The notes beneath the pieces are model-generated. The model made no database searches. It was not told where the DNA came from and worked only from the letters and a program-made list of their open reading frames with translations. Of a stretch of 64,000 bases of DNA, positions 12,801 through 27,423 are shown piece by piece. The first letter of the stretch is position 1, and each line of letters opens with the position of its first letter. This DNA comes from Tanytarsus gracilentus (taxonomy: Eukaryota; Arthropoda; Insecta; Diptera; Chironomidae): contig JAXRKN010000044.1 in the NCBI GenBank assembly GCA_038502055.1, positions 6,518,501 through 6,582,500 of the forward strand, in the 5' to 3' direction. The position numbers and the translations under genes were made by a program.

Positions 12801-15800
12801 CACATACATGTTCGATTCATTCAAGGAACCGTCCGACTGCCACACAACAACACTGCGATGCTTAAAATGTGTGTTTATATCGTCTCGGCGTATTGTTGTA
12901 ATTAAATAATGAATCCCCCATTAATGGTTTCATTCACAGAGACATAAAAAGCACATATCGCACGATGATGGCAGGAAAATTGCATCACGTGAGTGTGTAT
13001 GTGCTGGTCTATTTGCGATTGTGTGTATGTTCATTTTACTGTCGTGAGAAAAGTTATTAAAATATTAATTAAATAGTAATAAAATTAAAAAATCGTTAAA
13101 ATTTGAAATTAATAATTTCTCGTATTGACACAGTAAAATTAATTCAAAGTCAATAGGAAAGAATAAAAGAGTTTGTGCGGCGGAATATTAAAGAGAATAT
13201 AAATCGCACCATATATGCACACACAAACCAACTCGACACATCGTCGATAAGAAATTTTTTTTGCGTATACACAACGCCGAGTTCATTCAATGATTCATAA
13301 GTCCACACACTCTGTGCGATGTCGGAGCATTTTAATTACGAAGCACGAGAAAGCAAAGCGGCGAGAATGGGTTAAAGAGAGCTGAATTTGCCTTTCATTA
13401 TCTCCTTAATCCCCATTTTAAAATTATATATATATATACGAAAAATGTCAAAATTAATTAGTTAGATAAGCAAAAATCTCCAATTAAGCAATCTTCGGGG
13501 TGAGTGAGAAGGGGCGCGCTTGATAAATTTCCTTCTCTCTCGAACTGCCATAGACATTTTTATGCGACGATGTTGCATGGATGAATAAATTTTAGGATTT
13601 TGGTTTTCCGATGTGTGCGAGTCGTAAAACTGACTGGTATGTACAATTTGATTAGTTAATCCCCATCTTTAAAATGGACTACCAAATTACACTTGCTGTA
13701 TGAAAATTGGATCGAATTTAATTTTCTTCCTTCTCGCTTCTTCTTTTTTTAAAGGAGATTAATTTTTATGGCAGAAAGGATTTGAAAGTTATTTAAATGA
13801 CTCTCGAAGTTCACAATGTAGGGAAGATGAGAGAAATTGATAGTGGAGATTATTTTAATTAATTTTTATGCCCTCCTCGCTCGAAATTGTCTTTAAGTGC
13901 ATTCGATAAATTTTTACTGGACTTTTATTGCATTTAATTAACAACTTGGGATATTTTGACTTGAAGGAAGAAATTTTAACGATCATCTCGAGATTGTTTG
14001 ACAAGCTTAAAGAATCTCAAATTTGAGCTGTAAAATTTAACAACTTTTTAAAAAATTCGCAATTTCATAAATTAAATTTTAATTTGCTGTTAATCCTTGG
14101 TGGAATCTCTTTTAATTTTATAAGCTTGTGGATTTTTCATAATTAATGAGGAATTAAAATTAATTAGGAACAAATTAAAAGAAGGTGTTGAAAAAGGTTA
14201 ACGTACTTTTTATTTTTAAACAAACAAAATTTAAATTTAACGTTTTTACAAAATTAAATTAGCCACAAATCTTCTCCAATTTCAAAACAATTCTATTATC
14301 ATTCTCAATATCCCTCATCATTATAAACTATTACTCGCAATTAATCAATAAACCACAACAATAGCGCTCGACGTCTCACTTTCTATCGAGAACGAAGCCG
14401 AGAAAGAAATTAATGATTCTTATCAAATGATTGTCAATTAATTATCGAATAATGGAATCATCTGTGTCGATAATCTCACATTCACACATTAGTATTCAAG
14501 CTTTGAAAATTGAAATTGGATACTTTGTCACCTGGGAGGGAAGAGAGAGAGAGAAGATGTGACACAGAGCAGCATCCTAACTCGATATAAGAATGTTTTA
14601 TGGTCCGGAGTATGTGCAACAAGATATCATGCCCGAAATCTCCTCTGGACAAAGTCTGTGTTGCAAGGGGTGAGGCACTTGGGTGAAATAAAATTTAATT
14701 TTAATTTTAAAAATTCAAAAATTGACATTTAAAAATTTTTTAACTATTCCAAAAACTCTTTGGTCACTATAATTTAGACACAACTTTATCTCAGTGTTTC
14801 ACCTCCGGATTCTGTCGAGGAAAGATACTAAAAACTGAAACTTGTGTACATGGCAATTTGTTGTTGGAATTTCAATTCGTAAACTAGCCAACATTCTTCA
14901 TCGTCTTCGTTTCTCTCTTTCCCTTTTTTCTTCATTCATTCTCAAATCGAGACTCGACTGTATGTTATTTTTTCATTTCATTATTTTTTGGCTCAGCTGT
15001 GCCACTGCTGATGTATAGTTTTCAATTTTAATACAAGAGAAACCCATCTCTCAGCTCTTGAAGTTCGCCCACCCCACTTCATCCTCACCCATCGACCCAT
15101 AAAACATTTTAATTTTCACTTTTAGCTAATTACTTTTTGATAACCCTTCTGTTTCAATTCACTCTCCTGCCAGCCATGCCCTTGCTGCTCTTTATTTTCG
15201 TTTAATTAAATTGAACAATTTTTCAACTGTTCACCCTGCCAGACTCTCTCTCACTCACTCGAGTCGGAGCGGCTGTTGCTTATCGATCCACCTTAGCAAT
15301 TACACCTTTTTTATAGATTTATGCTGACTAGAATAGAGTTAGGGTGGTTTACGATTTAATTGCTTAATGATATTTTTGAGATTGTTTCAAATTAAAGTAA
15401 ATTTTTTAAATTTAAGTTCATTGGTATCACCTTCATCAAAAAAGGGTGTCGTATTGCGTCACACAGCAAAGATGAGTGAAAATCAATAAATGCACACGAT
15501 GGTACGTGAATTTTAAGCAGTGATTAACTATAGTAACACGCCAATTGTTATCTAACAACAATAACCATAATAACGAATTTTAAAAGCTATATAAAACTCT
15601 AGTTTACCATGATATGCAAACTAGGCAGTCATTAAACGTGATTAAGTTAGAATTGTTTTGCCAACCCAGGTGGAAATAAAAATTTGTGAGCATTTTTCCT
15701 CATAATGATGATGACTGTATGTGAAGGGGAGGCATAATTAGAATTTTATAGAAATTTTCTGGGACTACAATGAACTTCGGTGGTTTTGAAATGTATTCAT

Positions 15801-18800
15801 GAGATGTCATTATCACCTAATGGGCTGTGTGCACGATTAAATTAATTATTTTATGGAGCTTTTGTGTATTTTTTAAGTAATTTGAATTGAATAAATTAGA
15901 TAAGAATTGGTTGAATGGGATTTAAAGAGGGAATGAGCAAAAAATTTGAGAAAAACATTAAATTCAAGTTTAAATTTTTTGGAGACGTTAAAAATTTGTT
16001 CGAACTTAAAATTTTAAAAAAAATTTAAAAAATTTTTTGTTCTTTAAAAGTAAAATTTAAGTTTAATAAATTAATCGTCATCCACGTCAAGCTTTGCATG
16101 ATTTTATTCTGCGATGTTCTTAATTAAATGTTTGAAAATAAATCAATTTAAATATCAAGTCAACTTTCACTCTTTCTCAGCGTACTTTTCTTCTAATTAA
16201 AATATTGTGTACTCTAATTAATTAAGGATTATTGCCATGCAGCATATAACTCACGATAGATACAAGCTCAGCATTAGTAGTTAAAACATTTATGCAACGA
16301 ACATCTAAAATATATAATGCAGAGTGAGCCGGGGCTAGATAATTATCATTACAAGTATTAATTAGATTAAAAATATGCACTAATTAGCTTTTATGATGAC
16401 AGCCGCTTGCTTTCTGCACAGTCGATTCAATTAATTTTAATCACTTCATTAATTAATTTTTTTTTCGGACATTGTGTAAGTCTTATAGAATTTCATAATT
16501 TCCTTGCTGGGGCGATAATGCGAATGCGAATGTTGGTATAGAAACTCAACTGCCGGCAATTTAGTAAAGAGGGGGTTGTGATAAAAGAAATGCTATAAAA
16601 TTACGAAAACTATGGCTGCAATTAACGAAACTTGCCTTTGATATTTTTTTGAATGTGAACTTGAGATTTTTTGTTACTAAAAATTTCTAATAATTAAAAT
16701 TTTCGAACCCCTTAGAATGTTTTCTCCCCTTGATTATTTTTTTTGCCACACAATTTTTCCCTCCAGAAATTTTCCATGTATAGATTGCACAATAATAACA
16801 ACAGGAAAAAAGTATGAATAAAATGAGAGTTTCTGTTTACCTTAACATTCAACTAAATTAGCTGTTAATGTCAATGCTAATTTGCGTTCATTGACTTTTA
16901 TCGACTCCTCCGTGGATTTTTGCAGTTTTTTTCGCTCGCTTGAATTTTATTTCACTCTTTCAAAAAAACAGCGAATTTAATTAATATTCATTTATTCTTA
17001 TAATCCGGCTTTGATTGTTCAATTTAATATTTTCTTTCTTTTTGGACACTCTCACACACTAAAAAAATTGATTTACTTTTTTTTCGAACCGAAATTAATT
17101 AAACGAGCAATTAAATGCGTCTCGAAACAAACTTTTTTGTGTATTTCACTCTTGTTGCCGAGCGATGTTTATCGAAAAGAATGATGGCATGAAATCATGA
17201 GAAAAAAATCATCATCAGTCTAGAGTGAGAGACTCTAATTAAGTATCATTGAATCGTTTCTTTCTTTTTATTTTTAGATCTTTTTCGCTTGTTTAACACA
17301 CAATTCCGGTGTGTATATATCACCAAAGCGATGTCTGATACTTTTTACACAATTATAAACACTCGACGGCACCACTTGCACCCGGAGTGTTATTTAAAAT
17401 TATTTCGGGAATTTTTCTCGATTGCAAATGATTTTTGCATAAGTGAAATTTCCGCGCGTTAAGAACTTTTCCTGATTTCTCACGGAGAATTTTCGTTGAA
17501 AAGCGTGTGTACGGTAAGGTTGAAATTTTAAGACTGGCACAATGCTTGCTAACATCGAAAATAACCGACACGGTTGTTATTGTTGTTGCCGCTCTCTCTC
17601 TCATGAGAGAATTACTCTCAAAATTCTCTCTTCGCTCTCACAAACACAATCAGAGAAATTTGAGCATAAAATTTTTATGTTACATTCACAGAAACCGCAT
17701 GGACATGAAGCACGTCTTCGACATGCATTAATATTAGATGATGTAGACAGGACTCTCTCTCTCTCTTTCTCGTTCGCTCACTAAATAAAGTTTTACATGC
17801 AACACACTCGTTGTGCAAAAGGGGAAGCAAGGAAGAAATTCTCTCCAGCCGCTCTTAATTGTTCTTTCTCTCTCTCTCTCAGCTGCGTGTGCATTTTACA
17901 ACAGCTCTCGAAATTATTGTGAAGAAGAAGACAACAAATAAACACACGAAAAAAATAGTGAGCCGTCGAGCGAGGGATGGGACACTCAGACTTGATTTTT
18001 AACATTTCACAAAATTTGCAAGCAAAATTCTAAAAATCTAAATAATTTTTAAAAAAACTTTTATGCATCAAAAGGATATGAAAATCACATCAGAGTGTCC
18101 AATCCCCTTCGAGACACTTTAATACTCGCATACACACATTTTTCTCTCTCAATTCGCTCTTTTAACTTCAAGTCAGTTCCTTTTTGTCCCGCACATTCGC
18201 CGTTTAACCTTGAAGTCGATTTTAATTGGATTTTTATATGAAAAGAACCATCAACATCTTCTTCTTTTTCTCACTTCATCGTCATTGTTACCTCACGACG
18301 ATGTCATTATTGCGGTATTAGAGAGGGAGGTGAAGTTTAATTGAATTCTCTCACTCATTCAACCCCCACATGGTGATAATTTTTTTCTCTTCCTCGATCG
18401 AGGGGTTGAATTGGTTATCGAGCGCGAGCATTTTTATACTTTGATGAATGGCTGATAATTTTAGAAATTAATTAAAATCCAATTTTAGCGTGGAGACTCT
18501 TGATTATATTCATCGAGTAAAAAAAGGATGGAAAAATTAATTTTCAATTGTGCGCTGCGTAAAAATGCTTTTTAATGACGTAATAATTATTTTTGGGGCT
18601 GTTTTCCTTCGCATACCTGCGTCGATGACGGTGAATTTTTATTTGTGTTACATTTTTAGACAGAATTTTGATTAATGATGCAATAATTAATTAATTAATT
18701 GGTTTCAATACTTAAATGTGGATTTTTGGAAATTATTAAAAAAATGCAGACGAATTGAATTAATTGCAAATTGATTTCGATGTGAAACTTTCCTACAACA

Positions 18801-21494
18801 TCGTAAAAGTTTATAGACCATTTCGGCATCATTAAAGGACATTTTATGATTAACTAATTACAAGTCCTTGAGAGGTAATTTCTCGCTTTAATTTGCTAAT
18901 TGATTCAAATATTAACAATCGCCTAATTATTTCGCTAATTGCACATAAGTCTTTCATGTTAATCCTTTTATAATTAGTCAACTTGGTATGTACGTAATTA
19001 ATTGTTGCAAATGAAATGTGACGAGTAAATTGATTTTTCCAGGAATATTTTAATTACACACAAAAAGTAATTTTGAGAACTTATGTGGGAGTTAACTCGA
19101 ATTTGCTACTAAGCAAAAACTTTTTAATATTTATTTGGTTTAAAAAATTTAATGGTTTTTTAAAAATAAATTATTTCTAAATATTTTTGCAATACACCAT
19201 CAAAAGTCTTCGCCTCCACCTTCGACATCATTCTTCATCATTATTTTTGACCGTCTGAGACACAATAAGAAGAATCCATAAAGCGATGCGATGACTAAAC
19301 GAGAGCGGCAAATCAGTGGAGGAAGGAGAAAAAAAAGAAGAAAAGCATCATAAGGAATTCAAGTCCGATGAGGACAAAAGAGAGTGAGTGAGTTAAGCGT
19401 CGAAAAAATTTACGACGCGCTGCGCCGATCCACATGAAACGACGTTAACCATCGTGCAATAAATAATTAATCAAATTTTCTGATTCTTTTTTAATACATA
19501 TAACCTTTTTTTCGTGTGGCGGCATGCATGTTGCCTCATAAATTTGCGTAATAGCGTTCATTATATGCTAATTCAATTCCAACTGCCATGATGACGAGGG
19601 TGTGCGACTCTGGTCGATAGTTTTTTATTTTTTGGGTTGAATTAAATTAAATAATTTTAAAAATCAATTGAATAAATTTGTGGAAAAGCTTTCTCCCCTT
19701 TTTGCGTGTTGAAGAGCTCCGAACATAATTTTTTTCTCCTTTTTCCTCACTCTTCGCACTCATACACACCACCATAGCGCAGAGAAATTCCTTTTTTACG
19801 TGACACCGAGAAAATTGAGACAATTTATGCTGAATTCAGTTTTTCGGTTGAGGATGATTACAACGCGATGAGGAGTGAGATCGATGGTGAATGGAATTTT
19901 TTACAATTCACATAATGATAATCATATGCACGGCTGTGAAGAGGTGAAGGTGAAATGAACTCAATCAGGTGGTTTTATGAAATTTATTTTATGTCCAGCC
20001 CACCTCCACAAAAAAATATGTCATCTCATTACTGACGTCGTCTCATAATTGAACATCTCGACATATTTTTTCTTCGTTTCAATCACGAAAATCTACACAA
20101 TTTTCTCTCGTTCTCCTAATTTCCCACCTCTCACTTGCTATCGGTCCAAATGACAACATGATGATGATGTATTCATGGCTTTTCTATTCGTGTTAATTTT
20201 CATGCTTGAATTTCTTCTCATCGTGCCTCAAATGTTGTTGCTCAATTGAGCTCATAATTGTACATAAATGAATGTTGTGTAATTAATTATCCTCAGCTGT
20301 GAGTATGTCTGACTTGAAAGGATGGGACAATCGAAATTTTAATACATTTTTTGTGTATTAACACCCAGAGTTTCTCACCCTTTTGCAGTGAATTTTTTTT
20401 GGTCGCTGATAAGTCTCACATTAGTGCTCGAGATTGATGAAGAAAAGTCGAAGTCATGCCACAGAGTAGCGATGATGATGAGAGTCAAGTTCACACACAC
20501 ACACAATGTTCATGCAATCAAGGAAGAATGTGATATCAGATGAAGTTTTTATCATGCTATTTTCAATTATGATTCTTGTTCATAGCACAAGTAAACACAA
20601 TACACAGCTAAATTTTCTATGGTTCTTCTTTTTTTTCGGGTGAATTTTTGGATGAATGAAATTTTCCGTCTGTATGTGTAACTGTGGAAATGGAAATTAT
20701 TTTCGAATGGCAAAAATGAGCAACGTTTAAATGGTCCATGAACTAGGAAAACGTTCTGGAATGTCAGGAGAGAGAAATTTTAATCATAAAAATATTTGTG
20801 AAGACAATCAAACAATCTCGAATGTCCTTGCGATTTTTTTGGGAGAATTTTTATTTTTGGAAGGATTTTTATTTTAGTGATGGAACATTATTGAAATAAA
20901 AAAAAAATAAATTGAAACAACTTTGAAAGTGGAACTCAAAATTTGAAACAACATTGAAAATGAAACAAAATTAATTTTAACCTCAAAATCTCCACAAGAC
21001 CCTAACCGTACTCAAAAATTTATTCACGTGAGTTCTCCCGCCGAAAATAATTTTCAATATAACTCAAATTCAGCAGTAACGAGGAACAAAAATCGGGCCA
21101 AATTGGTTTAGAATTGAAAATAATCAATAGAAATGATAGTCCAAAAATTTCCTAAATTGCTTCTAGATTTTCCATGTACACACCGCATTCACATCCATCC
21201 TCACACCTCCTCAACTCCCATCTCATTTTCAAACCTTTTCTCTAACACACAATCATCCATTCGCATTCAATTTTCCAACTTCAACTACACAATCACCTCA
21301 CAATTTTGCGCTCCTCCGTAGTCGTTTTTCGAAAAAGGCAAATTTATCATATACACAGCAGCAGAGCAGCAGCATATGAAGCAGACCTCATTATCGGGGC
21401 TATTCATTTACGTTCATTTCTCCGTAACGATGACGACGACGAACCCGAATGAAAATGAAGTTGAATATCGAGGAAGGATGAGAAATGCGAGATG

Positions 21495-21596
21495 AGGGGT
21501 TGAATTTAAAAAATTAGCGATTTTTAAAAATTAATAAATTTATAGAAAAAATAAAATTCAAAAGAAAACTAAAATCTACTCAAGTGACCAACCCCT
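21495..21596. repeat. Short AT-rich inverted-repeat element (MITE-like)
   Basis: The left end AGGGGTTG (21495-21502) is mirrored by CAACCCCT (21589-21596), with A/T-rich sequence between. Related ends occur elsewhere in the window, for example 18374-18386, 12513-12520 and 46751-46853. No target duplication was identified with confidence. Confidence 0.4.
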
Positions 21597-23234
21597 GACT
21601 TATGCGAAAGAGGTTTATGACGATGATGATTGAAGAATGAATTGGGTGGCAAATAGCAGCCAGCCATATCTCATCTACCCGTCCTCCACTTCATATCTCA
21701 TTTTTGCTTAACACCTTTATCAAGTTTGTATTCAGATCAGTTATTCCGTCATTATGTGAGGATGCGAGCGGCAACAGCATTCCATGTGCAATTTTGTCGA
21801 TTGGAAATTTTTGGGTCTCCGAAAAGTATGGGTGGGTGGATTGGAGTTAAAATTTGATAGAAAAAAAATAATGAACTTTTTTGAAAATTAACTAATTTTT
21901 CACTTTCATCATCAGAAAGGCTCTTTTTGTAATATTTTGTAGCGAGCTCTCACACAATTACACCCAAAATCCAGCCCCCTTCATCAATTTTCACATATTT
22001 AGTATGTGGGGAAATAAATTTGACCAAATTGTAAGCAAATGGACTTTCATCAGATCATATAGGAATATTTGATGGAGTGACTGTACGTTGGGCCTGCAAA
22101 AACAAAGATTAATTTCAATATACTGCGTACGTGACGATGACTATCGTAAAAACGGTTGAAATTGAAAGAGGATCAGGTGGATTGACCATAAAATGTTGTG
22201 TGGGGAGAAAAAGATGAAAATATTAGAGATTTACGAAGTCAAATTGCCAATGAACTGCGTTAGATGACAAATTTTTGTTTAGAATGAATAAAAAATTTAG
22301 AATAAATTTTAACGAATCCTAATTCATTTTTACCATCTCAGAATGTTTAATCACTTTTCTAACTCATTCCTTATCACAACAACCCTCTCGAATCAACAAA
22401 TCACTCGAACAAAATCTGTGTTGAAAAGGAGCAAGATTGATTATCTTGAATAATAAAATTTTAAAGAGTGTGAGTGGGAAAATTCATTTAGATATTGTTT
22501 CTCGAACGAGTTGAAAGTATGAAAAGTTTGTTTTAATTATGTCTGCAAGCTAAAATTTCTTTCCTCCGATTTTCTCATTTTTCTCGAAACCCCTTTCGCA
22601 CTCAAACACACACACGCTCACATACAATCGCAACCCACTCTCAGTCATCTCATTTTCTGAATCATAATTTTCGCAGTCAAATTTGATTAATTATTAAAAT
22701 TTAATTTTATAAAATTTTCTCCTTCACAGCGATGGGTGGCAGAGTGTGTGTGTGCTCAACTCTTTCCTTCTTTTCTCATTTTCTCATTAAATTTTCTCAT
22801 CAACTTTTATTTTTCTGGCAAAGACAGCACTTCTTCTTTTTTTAATTATTTTGGATGCTCGACGTATGAAAATGAAAATTTTTTAATGTTACAAATTATT
22901 TTTTTACATTTTTTATTGATACAAAGTTGAAAGTGAAACGTCTTTGCTAAAATCTAAAACATGTTTTTTAAATCTTTTCCTCCTTCAAAATTCAATGTCA
23001 TTAAGACGACACGATGATGTGTGTTGAGAAGCAATTAAAGATTTCTTTATTTTGTCTCAATGATGGTTAGGGTAAGCGACATGTGACGAATGCTTTTAAT
23101 TAAATTATCGATTTATCGGGGACATTTTTCATCAAACGATTTAAGATAATTGAGGGAGAATGTTGATTGAACGGTGGGGTGACTGTTCAAGTGAATCCTT
23201 AATGTTTTAAGTGCGATTAATTATTTTTAATCAT

Positions 23235-23316
23235 AGGATTAAAATTTATATCATGAGGATTTAAATTTTTAATCAGAGGATTAAAATTTATATCATGAGG
23301 ATTAAAAATTAAATGT
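23235..23316. repeat. Two-copy 43-bp tandem repeat
   Basis: The phrase AGGATTAAAATTTATATCAT followed by GAGGATT is repeated once after about 43 bp. It is AT-rich and carries no coding potential. Confidence 0.7.
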
Positions 23317-26051
23317 TAAAATTCTCGTTCTTAAAATTGGATTTTCTTTTACAAGTCAGTTCATAACCGTCGTTTGTCCTTTCCACCTCCATCTAAAATT
23401 ATTCCAGGACACATTGTGTAAATTTACTTGTCCAAAACTTATCACTGTCGTGTCAAAATTACATTTTTCCTTCCATCAAACTATGGCGAGTAGTGTGACG
23501 ACATGAAACGCTATGATAGCCGTGGCAAAAATTAAATGAAATTAGAGCCAATTTTAACTCTGCCCGAAAGTCATGGTGTAGCGAGCTAGCAAACAAAAGA
23601 ATGTGCTGGCATTTAACAACAAACTACGGTAGTAAGAGAAATAATTTTTGAATGGGAAAATTAGCAGGACTATCTTGATTGAGAAAAATTTGAATTTTTT
23701 TGCGGCGAAAAAGAAAAATTTAAATGAAATTTAAGTTGAGACTTCGATCAAATTTCTATCAGATGAAAAATAAGATTTTATGAAATAAAATTACACATTG
23801 CAGGTTCGATTCCTTGATGTGAAAAATGTGAAAATGGAATAATTTTGTGTATCATTTTTTTAGCATTTGAAAACTTCCACATAAATTAAAAAATTCTTTT
23901 TAATTAACAATATCAACTTTTTTGTGAAATATTAAACTCATTCTTTTTCTTTCTTGTCTCGCGTGATTAAATTATTTCTCATTCCACCCTTTTCTTATTT
24001 TCACCATCCTTCTTTGATGAAGCCTAGAGAATTGAAAAACTTTTTCTCTCTCACTCACTTTCTCAAGCCTGTCATCTCATTCCTTCAAAAAGTTAGAGCT
24101 ACACCAACAACATCAACACACAGCAGAAAGAGAAAGGGGAGAGAGGAAAATGAGTAAGCGGAGCTGAAAAAAAATCTAATTAAGAAGAAAATTTTATTTA
24201 CATTTAATATTAAATTAATTAATTAAACCCCTTTATTGTTCATCATACTTTGTTTGGCGCGGCGGCAGCAGCAGCGTAGCGTCGACAATGAGGAGGGATG
24301 AGAAGTTTGAAACGCGAACGCTGGAATGTCGAGAGGAGAAAGTCGGCGGTGTGAGGGTGTGTGGAAAATTTTTAATTAGTTTTTCATCTAGCTTTACTCG
24401 AAATACGGCTAATTTTCAGTTTGCGGCACAGATGAGGGATGGAAAATTGGAATTGGACGGGGCGGGCGTTGATGTGCATGAGAGAGTGAGTGTGAGGTGA
24501 AAAAGGCACCAAATTTACTTTTATAAATTACATCAACGTTGCCGATGGAGTTGGGTGAGGAAAAACGATATGCATGCAGTTGAATCAATTCAAACTGGTG
24601 AGGAGTCAAACGCGAAAAATTTTAAATTAATTCTTTGTCCAGTTTTGAAATTGAAAAATAACAAAAAAAATACTTAACGTATTTTAAAAATTTGAACTTT
24701 TGTGACTGACTCCTCTCCAGAAATTTACTTTCTTTGGATGGAAACTTATAATTTTAAACAATAAAATATTTTAAAATTATTCAGTTTCGATCCATTTTAA
24801 CTCACATTGTATCTCACTCTCCCATCAACCTCATGACGTTTCTCTAGTATGAGTTGTAACCGATAATTGAAACGATCTCTCTCGAAAAGCGTTGTCAAAA
24901 TGTTGGCAGCGATCGGCCGAAAAGCCTGATTTTTCGATGAAATTTTAATTCGCTGCAATTAGAAGCGGAAAATCTATGCGAACATGGGAAAATTAATTTT
25001 CCAACGATTTCTGCTAATTGGGTGCAGTTAAATCAATATTTGGTCGAGTATTTTTAATGCTTTGGGGCCGAATTTTGATGTGAAAATTTTCAAGTGAACT
25101 AATTAAAAATGATTTATATTTTAAACTTTATGTGACCGTAGTTAGGGATGCATTGTAATTTTTTGTGCTAAGTAGGTGCTCTCTAAAATTAGAATGAAGA
25201 GAAAAAAGGATTTGTTTCGTTTTGAACTCTGTTCCAATTTTTTTCACCATCAATTTAAAACCAAAAAACTTTCTATATCCATTTTAATTCGCTTCTGCTG
25301 CCAAAACAATAAGTCAATTCACACAGAGAATAAGCCAAAAAAAGCAGCATAGTGGCAGCGCATGCATGAATGTGTAATCACGTCAAACGTTATTCACATC
25401 CTAATGAATCACGCCATTGAGAATAAAAAGGGAAGAGAATAAGAGAAAATTAATGATCAATCACCGCGTTGAGTGGGGAAAAGTTATTCAAGGATTCGCT
25501 TGTGTGTGTGTGTATGCAGTACAACATTCGAGAGCAAATCAAGCCACATAGAGAGCATCGTTGATTGCAACCGCAGCATTCTCTCTCGTTTTTAGAGAAA
25601 CGAAAATTTTTTTTCGTGAAGTTCTAATTAAAATGCTGCGGCACGAAATGTCGAGTATTTGTTCGTTTGAGCGCTTCCCTTCACTAGAGTGTGTGCATGT
25701 ACATCATTTGGGGATGTTAAGATGCGAGGGTAAAAACTCAGGTGTGAGTTTTAATCTTTTTAGTAAAAATAATTCTTTATACTTTTTAAAAAAATACATT
25801 TAAAATTTCTGACCAGTGATCCACCCCTTGAAAAGAGAGAGTAAAAAATCGTAGTCTTAATTGGCACTTTTGAGAGTTTGAGTGACTTGTTGGGATTTTA
25901 ATTTTCATCCTCTCGCTCAACGTGCTTCCATCCTCTTCATCATCACATTATTTACTGCACTTTGGATGAGAATTGTCGGAATAATTAAAATGAGATATTT
26001 TTGCATGAAATTCCAACTGTTTGCTGAAAAGTTTTAATTTACTAAATTTAT

Positions 26052-27380
26052 TTAAATTTCCTTAAGTGCATTTTCCAAATCATCAATGATGTCGAGAATG
26101 TCTTCGAGTCCAACTGAAATTCTAACAAGACCGCAAGTCACTCCGCTATTGATGCGATCTGATTCAGGGATGTCTTTGTGAGTCATTAGCCATGGATATG
26201 AGGCGAGAGTCTCGATGCCACCCAAACTTTCACCGACTGTAATTAATTTGAGTGACTTGAAGAATTTCTGTGACTTTTCAGGTGTCGCGTTTTTGATTGT
26301 AAACGAAAGAATTCCAGAATGTCCGTAAGATTGTTTGATGGCAATTTCAAAGCCTTCGTGTGACTTCAAACCCGGATGATTGACTTTCTCGATTTTCTCA
26401 TGTGATTCCAAGAATTTAGCGACACCATAAGAATTCTCAAAATGTTTTTCCATCCTCACCGGTAAAGTCTTTAAACTTCTGTTTATCAAATAGCTGTCGA
26501 ATGGCTGACACGTTAAGCCGACTGCGATTTGATAAGATTTCAATTTTTCATACAATTTCTCATCGTTTGTCACAATTGTGCCTGCGATTACATCTGAATG
26601 CCCATTCATAAATTTTGTTAAAGAATATGAAACGAGATCTGCGCCGAGTTCAAGTGGACGCTGAAAATATGACGTGAGAAAAGTGTTGTCGACCACTAAA
26701 AATGCTTTCGAATTTAAATGAACGACATCAGCAATTGCTTTAATATCCAAAATCGTCATTAAAGGATTTGTTGGCGACTCAATCCAAACCATGCGAGTGT
26801 TTTCCTAGAAAGGAGTTGAAAAATTAAAATAAAAATGTTTTTTAAATTTTTAAAAATATTTCGAAACTTTCAAACCTTCAATGTCATTTCTAAATTTCTC
26901 ATATCAGTAAAATCGACATACTGCACTTCGATTCCTAATTTAGTAAAAACATCAAAAACTTCAAAGAGTCCAGCATAAAATGCCCGACTCGAAATGACCC
27001 CATCGCCACTTTTCAAAGTCATCATGAGAGCAGTTAAAGTTCCAATTCCATCAGAAAATGCGATCGCATGTTTTGCATTGTCGAGTGCGGCCAAACATTT
27101 TTCTAATGCATTTCTCGTTGGATTTCCATAACGACTATACTGATATCCGGAATGCTCACCAGGACTTGTTTGTGCATATGTTGCCGCTGTAACAATTGGC
27201 GGGATGATGGCTCTGCATTTAGAGATTTATGTGAATAAATTTTGAGAGCGATTAAAAATTGTCCTACCTTGATGTCCATTGATCTGGTTCTTGACCAGCA
27301 TGCGACGATTTAGTTGCAAATCCTCGAGGTTGTTTAAGAAAACCGAGTTTCTCACCGAGTGGAACTGAAATGTGATCCAT
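26052..27380 (-). CDS. Cystathionine gamma-lyase-like PLP enzyme, copy 1
   Basis: Inferred exons are 27380-27268, 27212-26876 and 26804-26052, with introns of 55 and 71 bp, giving 400 residues (human CTH is 405). It is a PLP-dependent Cys/Met-metabolism enzyme of the transsulfuration type, expected to cleave cystathionine to cysteine, 2-oxobutyrate and ammonia in the cytosol. Visible signature: N-terminal GFATKSSHAGQEPDQW, YSRYGNPTRN (Tyr63 and Arg65 for the cofactor phosphate), VVDNTF, and the Schiff-base Lys214 in SLTKFMNGHSDV. The catalytic Tyr117 is kept, but the usual YGGTNR loop reads YAGLFE, so substrate preference may differ. The protein is identical to the plus-strand copy at 45242-46570. 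Identity stops at the first base of the stop codon (TAA here). AATAAA overlaps the stop region (26047-26052). Confidence 0.9.
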
Positions 27381-27423
27381 GTTTGATCAAGCTGAAAAAT
27401 GAACTGAAACTGAGAAATTATTT
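26054..27423 (-). repeat. Inverted duplicate segment, left copy (1,370 bp)
   Basis: This segment is the reverse complement of 45199-46568 with no length difference. By eye I found only two substitutions (27383 versus 45239 in the 5' leader; 26812 versus 45810 in intron 2). The flanks on both sides are unrelated. It covers 43 bp of leader, the whole coding sequence and both introns, so it is DNA-level and not a retrocopy. Confidence 0.9.

Larger units (their letters stand above)
7630..26046. other. 18-kb gene-free AT-rich stretch
   Basis: No recognisable protein, tRNA or rRNA was found on either strand. Visible content: dense TAATTA/ATTAATTA cores (for example 16190-16490 and 18690-18710), GAGA/CTCT runs (for example 10478-10493, 14545-14555, 17755-17770), short inverted repeats, a CA run near 20492-20504, a TA run near 13425-13439 and a tandem repeat at 23235-23316. 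Open frames of 60-112 codons occur in several overlapping frames and have no family resemblance. It may be a regulatory desert around a developmental gene outside the window, or a giant intron. Neither can be shown here. Confidence 0.55.

Noticed and set aside
17353..18005. Several overlapping open frames on both strands
   Set aside because: They overlap one another in different frames, none is recognisable, and the local GC rise with CTCT tracts explains the lack of stops.
26054..27423. Lyase copy 1 as a retrocopy of copy 2
   Set aside because: Both introns are present and nearly identical in the two copies, so duplication was at DNA level.
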